This document shows, one piece after another, positions 35,501-46,082 of a stretch of 64,000 bases of DNA. The DNA comes from Antedon bifida. Taxonomy: Eukaryota; Echinodermata; Crinoidea; Comatulida; Antedonidae. Within the stretch, counting starts at the first letter, position 1. Each line of letters begins with the position of its first letter. The notes under the pieces are model-generated. The model was not told where the DNA came from, did not search any database, and saw only the letters and a program-made list of their open reading frames with translations. The position numbers were made by a program, and so were the translations under genes. The stretch is from NCBI GenBank assembly GCA_963402885.1, contig OY727097.1, positions 14,942,001-15,006,000 of the forward strand. Reading direction: 5' to 3'.

Positions 35501-36477
35501 AATTTTATTATTCTAATTTTGTTAAATCGGTAATCGTGACCCTTTATAACTTGTTGTTGTATATGATGTGCCAGCGTGCGCGATATTGATACATGCTACG
35601 TTCTAGGCGTTGGAGTAGTAAACAACCTAATGAAAGTGACAGTGGGTCTGTTTCTGCTGAAAAAATAATCGATTTTTCCTAAGTACCACAAACCACAGAA
35701 TTGACCGCGTTGCAACTGAACATTTTCTCTGACGTTAATCGGTTATATCTGGTAATCGCTTTTCAAAAAACACGTAATCCATACCCACAACGCAGTTTAG
35801 GTTATGGAAGGCCGATGAGAGTTCGTTTGTTTACATCATATCGCTGCCTAAAGCTCTTACATGTAGGATTAAAAATTGAACTCTGACGTAAAGCTATATT
35901 ATTTGTAAAATAAACATCTAGGCCTATTACCGTACCACATACAACAGAACAATGATGTATTAATAAGGGCACGTCGGCGAGAAAGTTCGTTTCGCCGTTG
36001 GTTCTTCACTCTAAGGTCTAGCTGGGCTATAATTTCTACCGAAAACAACAGGCCTAAAAAAGGACATGCAAAACATCGTTAGCCTGGACTGCTGGAATGG
36101 ATGTAACGGTGTACTTGTAACGCAGAATCCTGGAGTTTCTCGGTATAATCCTCCGTGGATGTGTATAGCATGGCCACGGCGGATGTCCGACGCGTGAGTT
36201 GGGCCAACTTCTAAATATAGTTACTGTATAAATGTTTCTTACAAAGGGACACCGCCAGACAAGTGCGTCACTAGTAAGTAACTTGATTCACATTGGTTCC
36301 TGTAACTTTGATACAGCGCAGATATCGACGCGTGAACCGCAATGAAAATGAGTTTGTGAATTAGACGTTTTACTGTAAAATTAAATATATTTGTTACTAG
36401 AAATTAGTTTGATAAAAATATATTCTACAAAATTAGTAGGTCTAATAATTTTGTTCCCTCAGAAATGAGAATCAATA

Positions 36478-36658
36478 AGGCATTTAATTAAAATGCAGAC
36501 CGTCTTAAAATTACTTGACATGTTTCGGTAAATCTATTCTCATCATCAGAACTGTAATCAAAGCCTAGAGTACTTGTATACCTACTACACAGTTGCGTTT
36601 AAATGAGTCAATAATTATCATGAGAATATATTTCTCGAAACATGTCATGTAATTTTAA
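36478..36658. mobile_element. Truncated TA-flanked MITE
   Basis: Same family as 13101-13307. The right arm stops at GTAATTTTAA, exactly where CAGGGGCGGATCCAGG begins. Confidence 0.6.
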
Positions 36659-37050
36659 CAGGGGCGGATCCAGGATTTTGTGAAGGGGGGGGGGGGGGGG
36701 GCGCAACTGTAGCAAATCCGCACGATTTTGAAAATGTAACACCTCTAGATGGTCGGAAATGGCACTCTCACGTTGATTAAATGTATTAAAAATTGATATT
36801 TTAAATATGAAAACTGAGGTACTAGCCTATTAAAGGGTGACATTTTCCCTATAGGTCTATTTTGAGTAAAAGCGTCACAACAGGGCGTTTCGCGCAAGTC
36901 AGCGTTTGCACGTACATGGCAGAAAAAGGTGCTTGTCCAGGGCCGTCGACGGGACCTGTGGCGAAGCGAAGTTTGTTAAATGACGCCCCAGATGGCCCGA
37001 AGAAAAATGGTACTTTCGCACTTAAAATTCATGATAAATGGCAGCTCTAA
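36659..37050 (+). mobile_element. hAT-like element end (partial)
   Basis: CAGGGGCGGATCCAGGATTT is a terminal sequence type I associate with hAT elements. A run of about 18 G (36686-36703) follows. A short frame (36862-37050) reads MAEKGACPGPSTGPVAKRS in part, but I cannot tie it to a transposase. I found no matching right end. The extent is a guess. Confidence 0.35.
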
Positions 37051-38027
37051 TTTGCAGGAAAATACACTCTCATATGTAGCATGCTACCAATGAACAAAAC
37101 GATCATACTTTTTCCCTCCAATAAACACACGTGACTAATTACAGGACGATATAACAGTTTGTTGCCGATTTCATTCACTCAGTATTTAGTTTTGATTGCG
37201 TTGCGTTCAAGTTCAATGCGAACGTACATCTAGGGGAAGCCCCAAAAAAAGCGCACATTTAATGCTTATTATAGCTCAATATTTATTTATGTACAGCAAT
37301 TTGTTGAAGAAATTAAATATATAAATATAAATAGGTATTGATACAGTTGTGTGGGTGGCCTAGGAAAAAAAGCGGTTGCTAATGTATACTACATAGTACA
37401 CAGTTACCACAGTTAGTGTACTATATTATTAATAACATTATTATCCTCTATGATGATGATGTGTATGTAATCACGGCGTTCCATTTTTGACGTATATACA
37501 CTTTTATTTATGCTTGCTGACTGCCAGCGATCTAAACAATAGGTGCCTACGCGGTTGTATGGCGGTGTTCTTTGTACGAATCGTTCGTGCCCCGAGTATG
37601 GAGTATGGGTACGATACACGCGTCAATATCATGTTACATCCAGGGATCAAAATGCGTTTCAGGTGAAAATAGGCTATTCATTTCGCAACTCTTAGAAATT
37701 TACAGACAGCAACGGCAATGGTGACCTCTAATAAAAAGTAAATTAGCACGGCGCTGAAACAAAGTGTTTTAATCAAAAGTGAAAGTACTTTACTCTTTTT
37801 TACGCTTTTGTCACATTTTTTTTCCTTATGGTAGGATAGTTTTTTTTTCTCCAGATTTATAGCCCAATGTAGACCTAATGTAATATTTACCCGATTTCGG
37901 ATATTTAAAATTTTATATACTGATTTTACAATTTCCCGGCAATATACTTCAATGATGTTTTAATATAATCGATTTGATCGGTTTTTTTTTTTGGTTTTTT
38001 TTTGCAGTATAATTATATTTTGTTTAA
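37051..38027. other. No recognisable feature
   Basis: AT-rich sequence with T homopolymers; no exon was seen. Confidence 0.4.
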
Positions 38028-38093
38028 GCTCAGTCTACACTATCAAACTTTATGTACAAAAAATGTGCACATCACACTTTGTGTAGACAGAGC
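38028..38093. mobile_element. 66-bp hairpin element
   Basis: GCTCAGTCTACACTATCAAA pairs imperfectly with CTTTGTGTAGACAGAGC around a short loop. This looks like a very short MITE. The flanks give no clear target duplication. Confidence 0.45.
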
Positions 38094-38359
38094 CAACGGC
38101 AAACAGTCGAGGGGAGCAACATTTCGGAAGTCCCTTTAGTGATTACATCAACCCGGAAATCACTTTTATACCGCTGACGGCAGAAAATCTACCGATTAAA
38201 TAAGACATTTTGTTTTAAAACCCTTTATAATACAGACTTATCTTCCTAAGAAATATGGAACAATATCGTTGTGCTCGCCTATATCAGAATTTAGTATTAT
38301 TTGTTGTATATAGACACGCTAACATTGATCTCATGGAGCACATTTAGCTCGTAGTACCA

Positions 38360-38640
38360 TGAAAATAAAACACTTCATCCGGTAGTGCTAACTAGTCTGA
38401 GTGTAAATTATGATAATGTGACGTTTGAACTGGCAGTTACGACTAAAAATATCTAGACTCCAAATTCTTTTCAGGTAACACATTTTGACTGCTAAATTCG
38501 TACTACTATTGGTTTCATTTTACCATTACTTGGAGGAGATATGTTTTTTTTAAATTGTTTTACAAAATCAAATGGAAATCTCGATTCATATCCATTTATT
38601 GTATAATTTTGCATAAAAACAGTGTTGTATGGCACGCCAG
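38360..38640. repeat. Diverged segmental copy (short)
   Basis: Begins ACACTTCATCCGGTAGTGCT and follows the same order as 43060-43570 (without the SINE) and 30735-31320 (without the TTAA element). Confidence 0.65.
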
Positions 38641-38721
38641 GACGGACATAACTATGTCAAGTTGACCTCGCTCTTGTTATGTGGACATCGCTCGAGTTGA
38701 GTTTACACATCGCTCGTGTTA

Positions 38722-39096
38722 AGCCTATTTTCCACTAGGCGAATTTGATCGAGCGAATCGAAAGCGTCATGCTATACGCATGCGTATTTGAGTTTCTGTC
38801 TGTCATACTCCCTTCTGCGACAAATTCTAGTTCCTTTGATTTTTCGCTTCAGCGAAATTTACTAGTTCGAATTGTTTCTACTTTTTGCGAAGCGAAATAT
38901 TGCGCAACCAATCAGAGCTCAGGAAATGAGCTATGGCGCTTTTATGAGCACTCATGCGAATCGAAATGCTCAGCAACCACGCGAGGAACATGAACGTCGA
39001 AGCTATTCGCTCATGTAGTGGAAAGAGAGTTAGCGATTTTTTTCTCTTCGAAACGTTGGATTCGCGCGAACAAATTCGGCTAGTGGAAAATCGGCT
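38722..39096. mobile_element. Palindromic MITE, Harbinger-like, copy 2
   Basis: The ends AGCCTATTTTCCACTAGGCG and, reversed, AGCCGATTTTCCACTAGCCG are flanked by TTA on both sides (38719-38721, 39097-39099). Removing the element and one TTA restores an ordinary minisatellite unit (CGCTCGTGTTATGGAGACAT), so the arm array is the empty site. Confidence 0.75.
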
Positions 39097-39399
39097 TTAT
39101 GGAGACATCGCACGAGTTGAGTTTACACATCGCTCGTGTTATAGAGACATCGCACGAGTTGAGTTTACACATCGCTCGTGTTATGTTGACATCGCTCGTG
39201 TTGAATTTACACATCGCTCGTGTTGAATTTACACATCGCTCGTGTTATGTTGCCATCGCGAGTGTTGAGTTTATACACATCGCGCGTGTTGAGTTTTACA
39301 CATCGCGCGTGTTGAGTTTTAACACATCGCGCATGTTGAGTTTTACACATCGCGCGTGTTGAGTTTTTACATATCGCGCATCTCTCTCAAGCATAGTAA

Positions 39400-39550
39400 A
39401 GCTGATTTTCCACTAGGCGAATTTGTTAGCGCGAATCGAAAGCGTCAGCTTACACACATGCATATTCATGTTTCCATCTTCCAAATCCCTATCTACGCAT
39501 GCTGACGCTTTCGATTCGCGCGAACAAATTCGCCTAGTGGAAAACCGGCT
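39400..39550. mobile_element. Palindromic MITE, Harbinger-like, copy 3 (short)
   Basis: AGCTGATTTTCCACTAGGCG and, reversed, AGCCGGTTTTCCACTAGGCG. Inner arms both contain CGCGAATCGAAAGCGTCAGC-type sequence, giving a near-complete hairpin. Flanks are TAA and TTA. Confidence 0.65.
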
Positions 39551-39561
39551 TTAAGTCAGCA

Positions 39562-39683
39562 TTTTTAGTCGCGTGCAACGCGACTCTCCAGCTCACTATG
39601 TCGGTCGGTTGGTCGGTCGGTTGATCGGTCGGTCGGTAAACACTAACTTGAGCACGCGACTGCAGCCATCTCTATATGGCCTT
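39562..39683 (-). mobile_element. CCGA-repeat element, copy 5 (reversed)
   Basis: TTTTTAGTCGCGTGCAACGC, a GGTC/GGTT run, then GAGCACGCGACTGCAGCC and ATGGCCTT: the reverse of 32699-32815. Confidence 0.6.
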
Positions 39684-39960
39684 GTTATTTATTCTTTTAG
39701 CCAGTTATATTGCATATTTTAACTAATTATTGGAACCTGTATAATGTAATGTTTATAGTATTTTTGATGTTATTATATGTTGCTTTTAAAATTTGGTATC
39801 CCTGTAGTATTCAAGTCTGTTTTTAATATATTGATTGTTTTAAATAATATAAATATTGTTTATAGTAATACTTTTATTAATATACATTTTAAATTTTGAA
39901 AATGTACTCATATTATTTCCATTTTAATTGGCGAAATAAAATTGAATCTTGAATCATCAT
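39684..39960 (+). mobile_element. LINE 3' UTR-like tail
   Basis: AT-rich stretch ending GAAATAAAATTGAATCTTGA ATC. A polyadenylation signal followed by a short direct repeat (GAATCTT) is typical of CR1/L2-type 3' ends. No coding part is present, so the call is tentative. Confidence 0.35.
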
Positions 39961-40660
39961 CAGAGAGGAGGAGAGGAGGCGTGGTTAGAATGTCCCGTTC
40001 GTCCCTTCTTCTCTTGCTTGTCATCAGAGAGTAGAAATCAGAGTAGAAATGGCGTTTAATGAATACACTGAAGGAATCATAGATCTATTGGGTGAATTTA
40101 TTAGATTGAATGATTCATTTATTATTAATTATGCCCATGCCCAGTCAGCCTAAAAGGCCTAGGTCTAGGATAAGCTTAGGCTAGGCCTATAGCCTAGGCC
40201 TGACCGATGACAGAAATTATGCCTAGCTAGGAGGCAGGGAGGGCCTAATAATAGTAAACTCGATATGCGCGATATGTAAAAACTCAACACGCGCGATGTG
40301 TAAAAACTCAACACGCGCGATATGTATAAACTCAACACGAGCGATGTCAACATAACACGAGCGATGTGTAAACTCAACACGAGCGATGTCAACATAACAC
40401 GAGCGATTTTTAAACTCAACTCAACTCGAGCGATGTCTCCATAAAACGAGCGATGTGTAAACTCAACTCGAGCGATGTCAACATAACACGAGCGATTTTT
40501 AAACTCAACTCAACTCGAGCGATGTCTCCATAAAACGAGCGATGTGTAAACTCAACTCGAGCGATGTCTCCATAACACGAGCGATGTTTAAACTCAACTC
40601 GAGCGATGTCTCCATAACACGAGCGATGTGTAAACTCAACGCGAACGATGTCAACATAAC

Positions 40661-41477
40661 AATAATAATAATAATATTTAAAGTATGATAAATTGTAAAA
40701 ATTGCCAAATATATTTTATTAATTTTTGATATTTTCGTTGTAAAGTGCATTACAAACGCATTTGCTTGCATGGTATTCTTGTGGATGGTACACTTAATAA
40801 TAACTGTGGCATTTATAAACTGTTACCAATTGTGTAAAATATGGTGTTTCTTTATTTTTTGACTCAACCTTTATTATTTTTCTTACCAGTAGAATTATTC
40901 TAAATATATTGACACCTTTGAACAATTTCAAATTTTGGAATGTTATGCACATTTTCATTATAGATCTAATGTGATCAAATATAGGTCTAATAAATTCAGA
41001 TTGATCAGTAAAAATAAGAAATGGGTTATTATTATGTTATTTAATTTCAAACAACTGTAATCCGTTACGAGATTTACACGGACACGTTATATATCCGATA
41101 GGACTTATTTTATATACAATCTCTTATTTCAAGATTTTATTGACTTCTGCATTACAGTTATTTTACTGTAAGAGAGTAAACCGTAACGAACTGTACAAAC
41201 TACAGATCACATTTTTTTGTGGTCATTCTTGATCAAATAATCAATCCATTGATTAATTAGGCTAATACGTTTTGTCTCCACACGTTAACAGTATATTTGT
41301 TTCATGTACAAAACAACATGCATTTTAAATGTGTTACATGTGTTGCAATCAACGGAAATATTTATGAATCGAAATGAATCTTTTGTGTTTAATTTATCCA
41401 AAACAATATTATTTTAATTATAAACTTTTAATATTAAATCATTGGACAGTTTGTGTGATATGTGTAATGTACTTCCT
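40661..41477. other. No recognisable feature
   Basis: AT-rich intergenic or intronic sequence; no shared repeat was found. Confidence 0.4.
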
Positions 41478-42090
41478 AATTTAAAAATAAGTATGAAAGC
41501 AAACATAACAACGGACAATGATTAATATTTTCCCGAAGAATTGTTGAATTAAACTAAAATTTGATCACCGTGATGAGTTCGGGATATCCGCGTTAACGCA
41601 CACAGTGTAACAAACATCTTAAAATACGCACATACTCTATGACCTAAAAAAAAAATGTATAGTGCTGAATTATTTTTATGTGTTTTATGTGTCATACAGT
41701 ACTAAGTGCGAAAAACCAATAAAGTAAATAGTGTTTGTTTTCTTCGTAAAAAAAAACAATGCCTTTTATTTAATATTGTTCTTAATAGTATAATATTAAA
41801 TTTGTTGGTGTATATCACTGTTACGAGTCCAGTTAAGCACAACTGTGACATCTTGTCTACAAACGTCTATAAATTCCAAGTCCTCTATTGTCTGACTTCG
41901 TTTTTAATGAAGTTATAGGCCTTCAAATTCAAATGTCAAATGAATACTAATATTGGTGTCCTTTCTGCATGATTTCAAGCTCTTCCGCTAGTCGACCTTA
42001 TTGACCAACTCATTGCTTTTGGCCAGTAGTTTACTACACCGCAACATCACATCCATGTTATTATATTATTATTACTGGCACGCCCTTTAA

Positions 42091-42632
42091 AGATATATTG
42101 TCCCTTGAAACACAAAAAATGAAAGTCAACATATTCTAAATTTAAATTGGCCATATCAAAGTAATATTAAAGTAATTCACTTCAAGTCGAAAATTCGAGC
42201 CAAAAACAACAAGTTTACGTAATTAACAGGTAAATTAATTTGATTACATTTCGTCTGGAAAATCGTCGCTAGCGAAAGTAAACAAAGATTTCAAACCACG
42301 AGTATGCATTATGCATAATGCTAATTAGGATTGTTTACAACTCGTCACGGTTGAGAAGGTGTTTTCACACAGATCACGACGAAGTTTTATGATTATGCAT
42401 ACAGAGCAGCCAAACAAGCGCGTTGCATTATGAGATAGGCCTATGTTTTGATCGAAAACTTATTTAAAGTTATTTTTTGAACAAAAAAACGTCTGCATTT
42501 CAGTTAAATGATTTTTTTTCCGACTAATTTTTGGTGGAAGTTAATAACTATTATGATACTTCAAAATGACCCACTTTTTTCGAAATCTTTTTTTTTTATT
42601 TTTTGGGAATTAGTCAAAGGGACAATACATCT
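42091..42632. mobile_element. TTAA-flanked MITE (piggyBac-like), copy 2
   Basis: Ends AGATATATTGTCCC and GGGACAATACATCT with TTAA on each side (42087-42090, 42633-42636). The uninterrupted CCTTTAAATTGTAAAATTA survives at 16371, 23058 and 47516 in the other segment copies, confirming a 4-bp TTAA duplication. It is 542 bp without a transposase. Its ends match 30861-31208. Confidence 0.8.
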
Positions 42633-42711
42633 TTAAATTGTAAAATTAAACATTTTTTTAATCACACTGAATTATATAGCACATGTTATTATTAATGTGT
42701 GTAACACTTAC

Positions 42712-42810
42712 TTTGTCCTGAAGATCCAATTTAGCACCTGCCTTCAGCAAAATGCAGCAAACATCCGTGTGGCCGTTCTGTGCAGCCACCTTTAAAGGTG
42801 ACCATCCATC
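42712..42810 (-). CDS. Ankyrin-repeat exon C (33 residues)
   Basis: A 99-bp phase-0 exon with acceptor TAATATTTCAG and donor GTAAGTGT. It reads DGWSPLKVAAQNGHTDVC, then CILLKAGAKLDLQDK, a complete ankyrin repeat closer to consensus than exons A and B (DGxSPL start, LLKAGA helix 2). It matches exon A at 24 of 33 residues. The intron flanks are much less conserved than the exon, which suggests selection on the coding part. It belongs to the same minus-strand gene and would be spliced upstream of exons B and A. The repeat forms part of a protein-binding solenoid; the partner is unknown. Confidence 0.8.
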
Positions 42811-43083
42811 CTGAAATATTACAAACATTATTATTATTATGTCAAAGTATTATAATATTGTCCTGAAATCACTACGATGTGATCAATTAAAAATGACCTT
42901 ATAGATTTAAATAATGCTAAATTGTTAAATTAAATAAAGAGTATAAACCCTTGATGTTTTCTTTAAAATAATGTATTGTATACGTATACATTTGTCTTTC
43001 TTGTATAACATTTTTTCATAGTACTTTATAAATGTAAAACAAATAAGTGTTCTTTTTATCTGAAAAATAAACACTTCATCAGG

Positions 43084-43320
43084 AGTGGAGTTGTGGCTTG
43101 GTGGTTATGATGCTTGGCTACCACTCCAAGGGTCCTGGGTTCAAGTCCCGTCACATGTCAGGATTTTTTCTAAGGACAAAATTACAACTCCACTCCCTAA
43201 GACTTGTAATAAGACTTTGTTTATGTAGAGCATCTCGTGTATATGTTTGTCTTGTGAACCTCTGAGGGTCCCTAATGATCAGCAATTGCTGGATGGATTA
43301 AATATGGTAAAAAAAAAAAA
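43084..43320 (+). mobile_element. tRNA-derived SINE
   Basis: A pol III A box TGGCTTGGTGG (43094-43104) and B box GGTTCAAGTCC (43138-43148), spaced as in a tRNA, are followed by a non-tRNA body and an A-rich 3' end (12 A, to 43320). Comparison with 38371 and 16788 shows insertion into CACTTCATCCGGTAGTG, with loss of about 2 bp and no clear target duplication. The anticodon arm is degenerate, so no parent tRNA is named. Confidence 0.75.
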
Positions 43321-44780
43321 GTAGTGCTAACCAGTCTGAGTGTAAATTATGATAAAGTGGCGTTTGAACTGGCAGATACGACTAAAATATCTAGGCTTCA
43401 AATTCTGTTCAGGTAACACACTTTGACTGCTAAATTCTTACTACTGGTTTCATTTTACCGTTACTTGGAGGAGATATGTTTTTTTTTAATGTTTTATAAA
43501 ATCAAATGAAAATCTCGATTCATATTCATTTATTGTATCATTTGCATAAATACAGTGTTGCTCTGTACAGCACAATACAATGCAAAAAAACAGAAAACTG
43601 AAAAACCACGACATATCATTCTCTAACATTCAGTGCCTTAAAGGCATATGGTAACAATGATTGCGGAATCTATTACGAGAGGTGATGAACCTTTTTTTGA
43701 ACGTCAAAATAGTGCATTGGATGGGTTGGGTCTTGCAAAATTTAATGTGTTTTCTCAGTAAAGTCTCTTAATTACAACTAATGTAGTCCTATCGTGAAGC
43801 ATAACTAACAATACGTTCCAGCTAATTCTTACATGTGGTCCCGGTAAACTATAAAACAATGAATAATGAGAATACTTTCAATGACAGATTTATGAAAAAA
43901 GACGTATGCCTAATGGGAGGGTTAACTCCAAAATATTTGAGTCTACGCAAAAGTAAAGCCTATTTTTTATACTCTCAGTATAATGAGGTCGTGCCATTTA
44001 AGATCACAACTTCAGAGTGGGTACCGTACCGTATTTCATTTTTTAGGTGATTTTCCTTTTTTTGTAGGTTACTGTATGGGTTGAAAATACTGTATGGGTT
44101 GAAAAAGGTCGTAAGATGTTAGTTTATTAGTATATAGAGTACTGTACACCTAAACAGTAGGTAACATTTGTAATTGGGAGCGTTTTATTTGACACGACAA
44201 AGCATCCGAACTCCTCAAAAACGTACCGTATCATAATGTTGTCTATTTTAAATTTTAACATGACATAATAAACATAGAAAGTTCTTTCTAACAGAGTTTT
44301 TTCTCGGGGTACTCGGATGTTGTAATTAATTATTTTTTTTGTTTTATTTATTGTGATGCGCCGTGTTCTTTATATCTTTACAGAGATTGTATATTGTTTT
44401 TCTCCGTGCGGAGGATTCAGGTAATTTCTCTTATAGTATTAAAGAGTAACACCGCGGCTTTAAAATGTATATTGCTTATTATAAAATATAAACCTTTCAA
44501 TCAACATTGGTAATAACCGTGCATAATTTTAGACAGCACTCAGGCAAAAGCTAAGTCGCTTCTTTTAAAAAAAAGTTGTTCTATAAGACAATACAACAGT
44601 ACGCATGTGAAGTGGAACTAATTCGCCTTAAAAATACTAGTTTAAAAATATCATAATTAAACTCAACCTTTTAAATAGCTGATAATCAGAGATGTGCGCG
44701 CGTGCAAATTAACCATCTAAATTAATATATTTATTTACTAAGGCTAACATTATGTTTTCTATTCGAAAAACGTTGTTGTT
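43321..44780. repeat. Diverged segmental copy, matches 30735-32425
   Basis: Ordered matches as given for 30735-32425. No exon was recognised. Confidence 0.65.
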
Positions 44781-44794
44781 ATGGGAACACAGTA

Positions 44795-45090
44795 AGTGAT
44801 TCAACTAGCGTTCCTGCTCCCAAAAGTCATCCATTCAAAGAAGCACTGATAAAGAAAGTCTATCAGTGGGGACTAGTAGAGTGTGGTCCCGGGACATGCC
44901 TAAACTTCGGCTTTAGTTGATAGTGGATTGAAATGTTTTGTTAGAGAAGATAGAGTATGCAATGTTTGATTATATTAGTGTAAATAGTTGGATTTAATGA
45001 TCTTGTACATAGATAATGATATGTGTTAGTATAGGCCTACACATAATAATTTAACATTATTAAAAAAGTGTATATAGATATAAGGGAGAA
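44795..45090 (+). repeat. Single-copy relative of the satellite unit
   Basis: Shares, in order, CAACTAGCGTT, GTCATCCATTCA(T/A)AGAAG, ACTGAT, TGTG(A/G)(C/T)CC, TTTAGTTGATAG, GATTGAAA, TGTTAG and GATATAAGG(G/A)AGAAAA with the 892-bp unit at 47945-48255. Spacing is similar but with many differences. It may be a progenitor or an older offshoot. Confidence 0.6.
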
Positions 45091-46082
45091 AAGGTTTAGT
45101 AGTATTATATTATTATTGTAACCGAATTAGACATTTGTCATGATTTGAAATCAGTTGCATCAGGTTTAGTAGTATTTATTATTGTAACCGAATTAACATT
45201 TGTTGTAATAGTACACAAATATAATACTGGTACGCAATGGCCGACACTCAACACTAAACATGGCCATGCATTTAATACTAACCATCGTGCTACATTGACA
45301 AGTCAGACTGTTATAATTTACTTGGTATTGAAACTATACTGAATGACCAAAAGGTCATATCCTGTTTTGTATCGTTGGATAGATTTGAACTATGAAATTA
45401 TTTTAACAATAATATTGTTTGTAGATTATACGTATGATGTAGTAATTCTTGTCATTAATTGAAAGTAATGGTAGGCCTAAATGCATAATTTGTATAGTGT
45501 TCCATATCGTTTATGAACGCTTTATAATTCTGTTCTGGTTCGCTATGCGTAAAAGTGATCAAACAAAATCAAAATAATTAAAATGTTAGAATTAAACTCC
45601 ATGTTAATATTTAAAGTAATCTTTTCTTTATTTTATATGTCATTTGACCCAAGCCTAAATAATATGAAAGCAATCTTTAGAAAATTAATAGTATATATCT
45701 ATAATCCGAATGTGAATATTGGTATTATACGAATAATTAGGCCTAAATGATTTTCTCTATGGGCTTCCGATTTAAGTGAAGTAAGCATTATTTTATTATG
45801 ACGTAGTAAGGTTCTACCGCTATCTTTATTGAAGATAACCATATTTCTTTGTAATCAACATAAAATCATCGATAGGGAACCATATGTAAACAACAGACAC
45901 ATCAGAGGCCATTTTGGATCGGACGAAACCCAACAACATCAACAGAGATAAAGGCGCCCACCAACTCAATCACGTGAATTACCCTTTTATTAGACAGAAT
46001 TGGCTCTCTAAACAACAATCTGTTTAATGACATATTTGTCATTTCCTCTGAAGGAGCTGTCTGAGCGAGACGGGTTGGTGAA
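45091..46082. other. Intergenic with one local duplication
   Basis: GGTTTAGTAGTATT(ATA)TTATTATTGTAACCGAATTA occurs at about 45093 and 45161. Otherwise nothing was recognised. Confidence 0.4.

Larger units (their letters stand above)
33225..36658. repeat. Diverged, rearranged copy of the 6.7 kb segment
   Basis: 33410-34200 follows 11000-11880, 34200-34660 follows 12800-13280, 34915-35135 is an inverted copy of about 12250-12480, and 35140-36655 follows 12090-13290 directly. Many small deletions are present. The part of the unit that would carry the ankyrin exon is absent. Confidence 0.7.
38655..40660. mobile_element. Fold-back element with minisatellite arms
   Basis: The left arm (38655-39381) is an array of about 22 bases built on ACATCGCTCGTGTTGAGTTT. 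The right arm (40265-40660) is its reverse complement. Both arms end inward at the same 24-base sequence (39358-39381 and, inverted, 40265-40288), and similarity stops exactly there. The TCGCGCGTGTTGAGTTTT variant lies next to the centre in both arms and the TCGCTCGTGTT variant lies outside, so the variants are mirrored. The architecture recalls sea urchin TU and Drosophila FB elements. The 0.88 kb centre carries a MITE, a CCGA element and a LINE tail. Confidence 0.65.
41478..43080. repeat. Diverged segmental copy carrying an ankyrin exon
   Basis: 41478-41830 follows 15450-15780 and 42640-43080 follows 16370-16800. The part between is divergent and includes the TTAA element at 42091-42632. 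It contains the exon at 42712-42810. Confidence 0.75.

Noticed and set aside
36862..37050. 62-codon frame with a Gly/Pro-rich middle
   Set aside because: It might be a transposase amino terminus, but nothing diagnostic is visible. It is kept only as part of the partial hAT call.
38655..40660. CRISPR-like array
   Set aside because: Units are contiguous or separated by like sequence, without unique spacers, and the DNA is clearly eukaryotic.
43084..43160. Functional tRNA gene
   Set aside because: A and B boxes are good, but the anticodon arm is irregular and a SINE body with an A tail follows.
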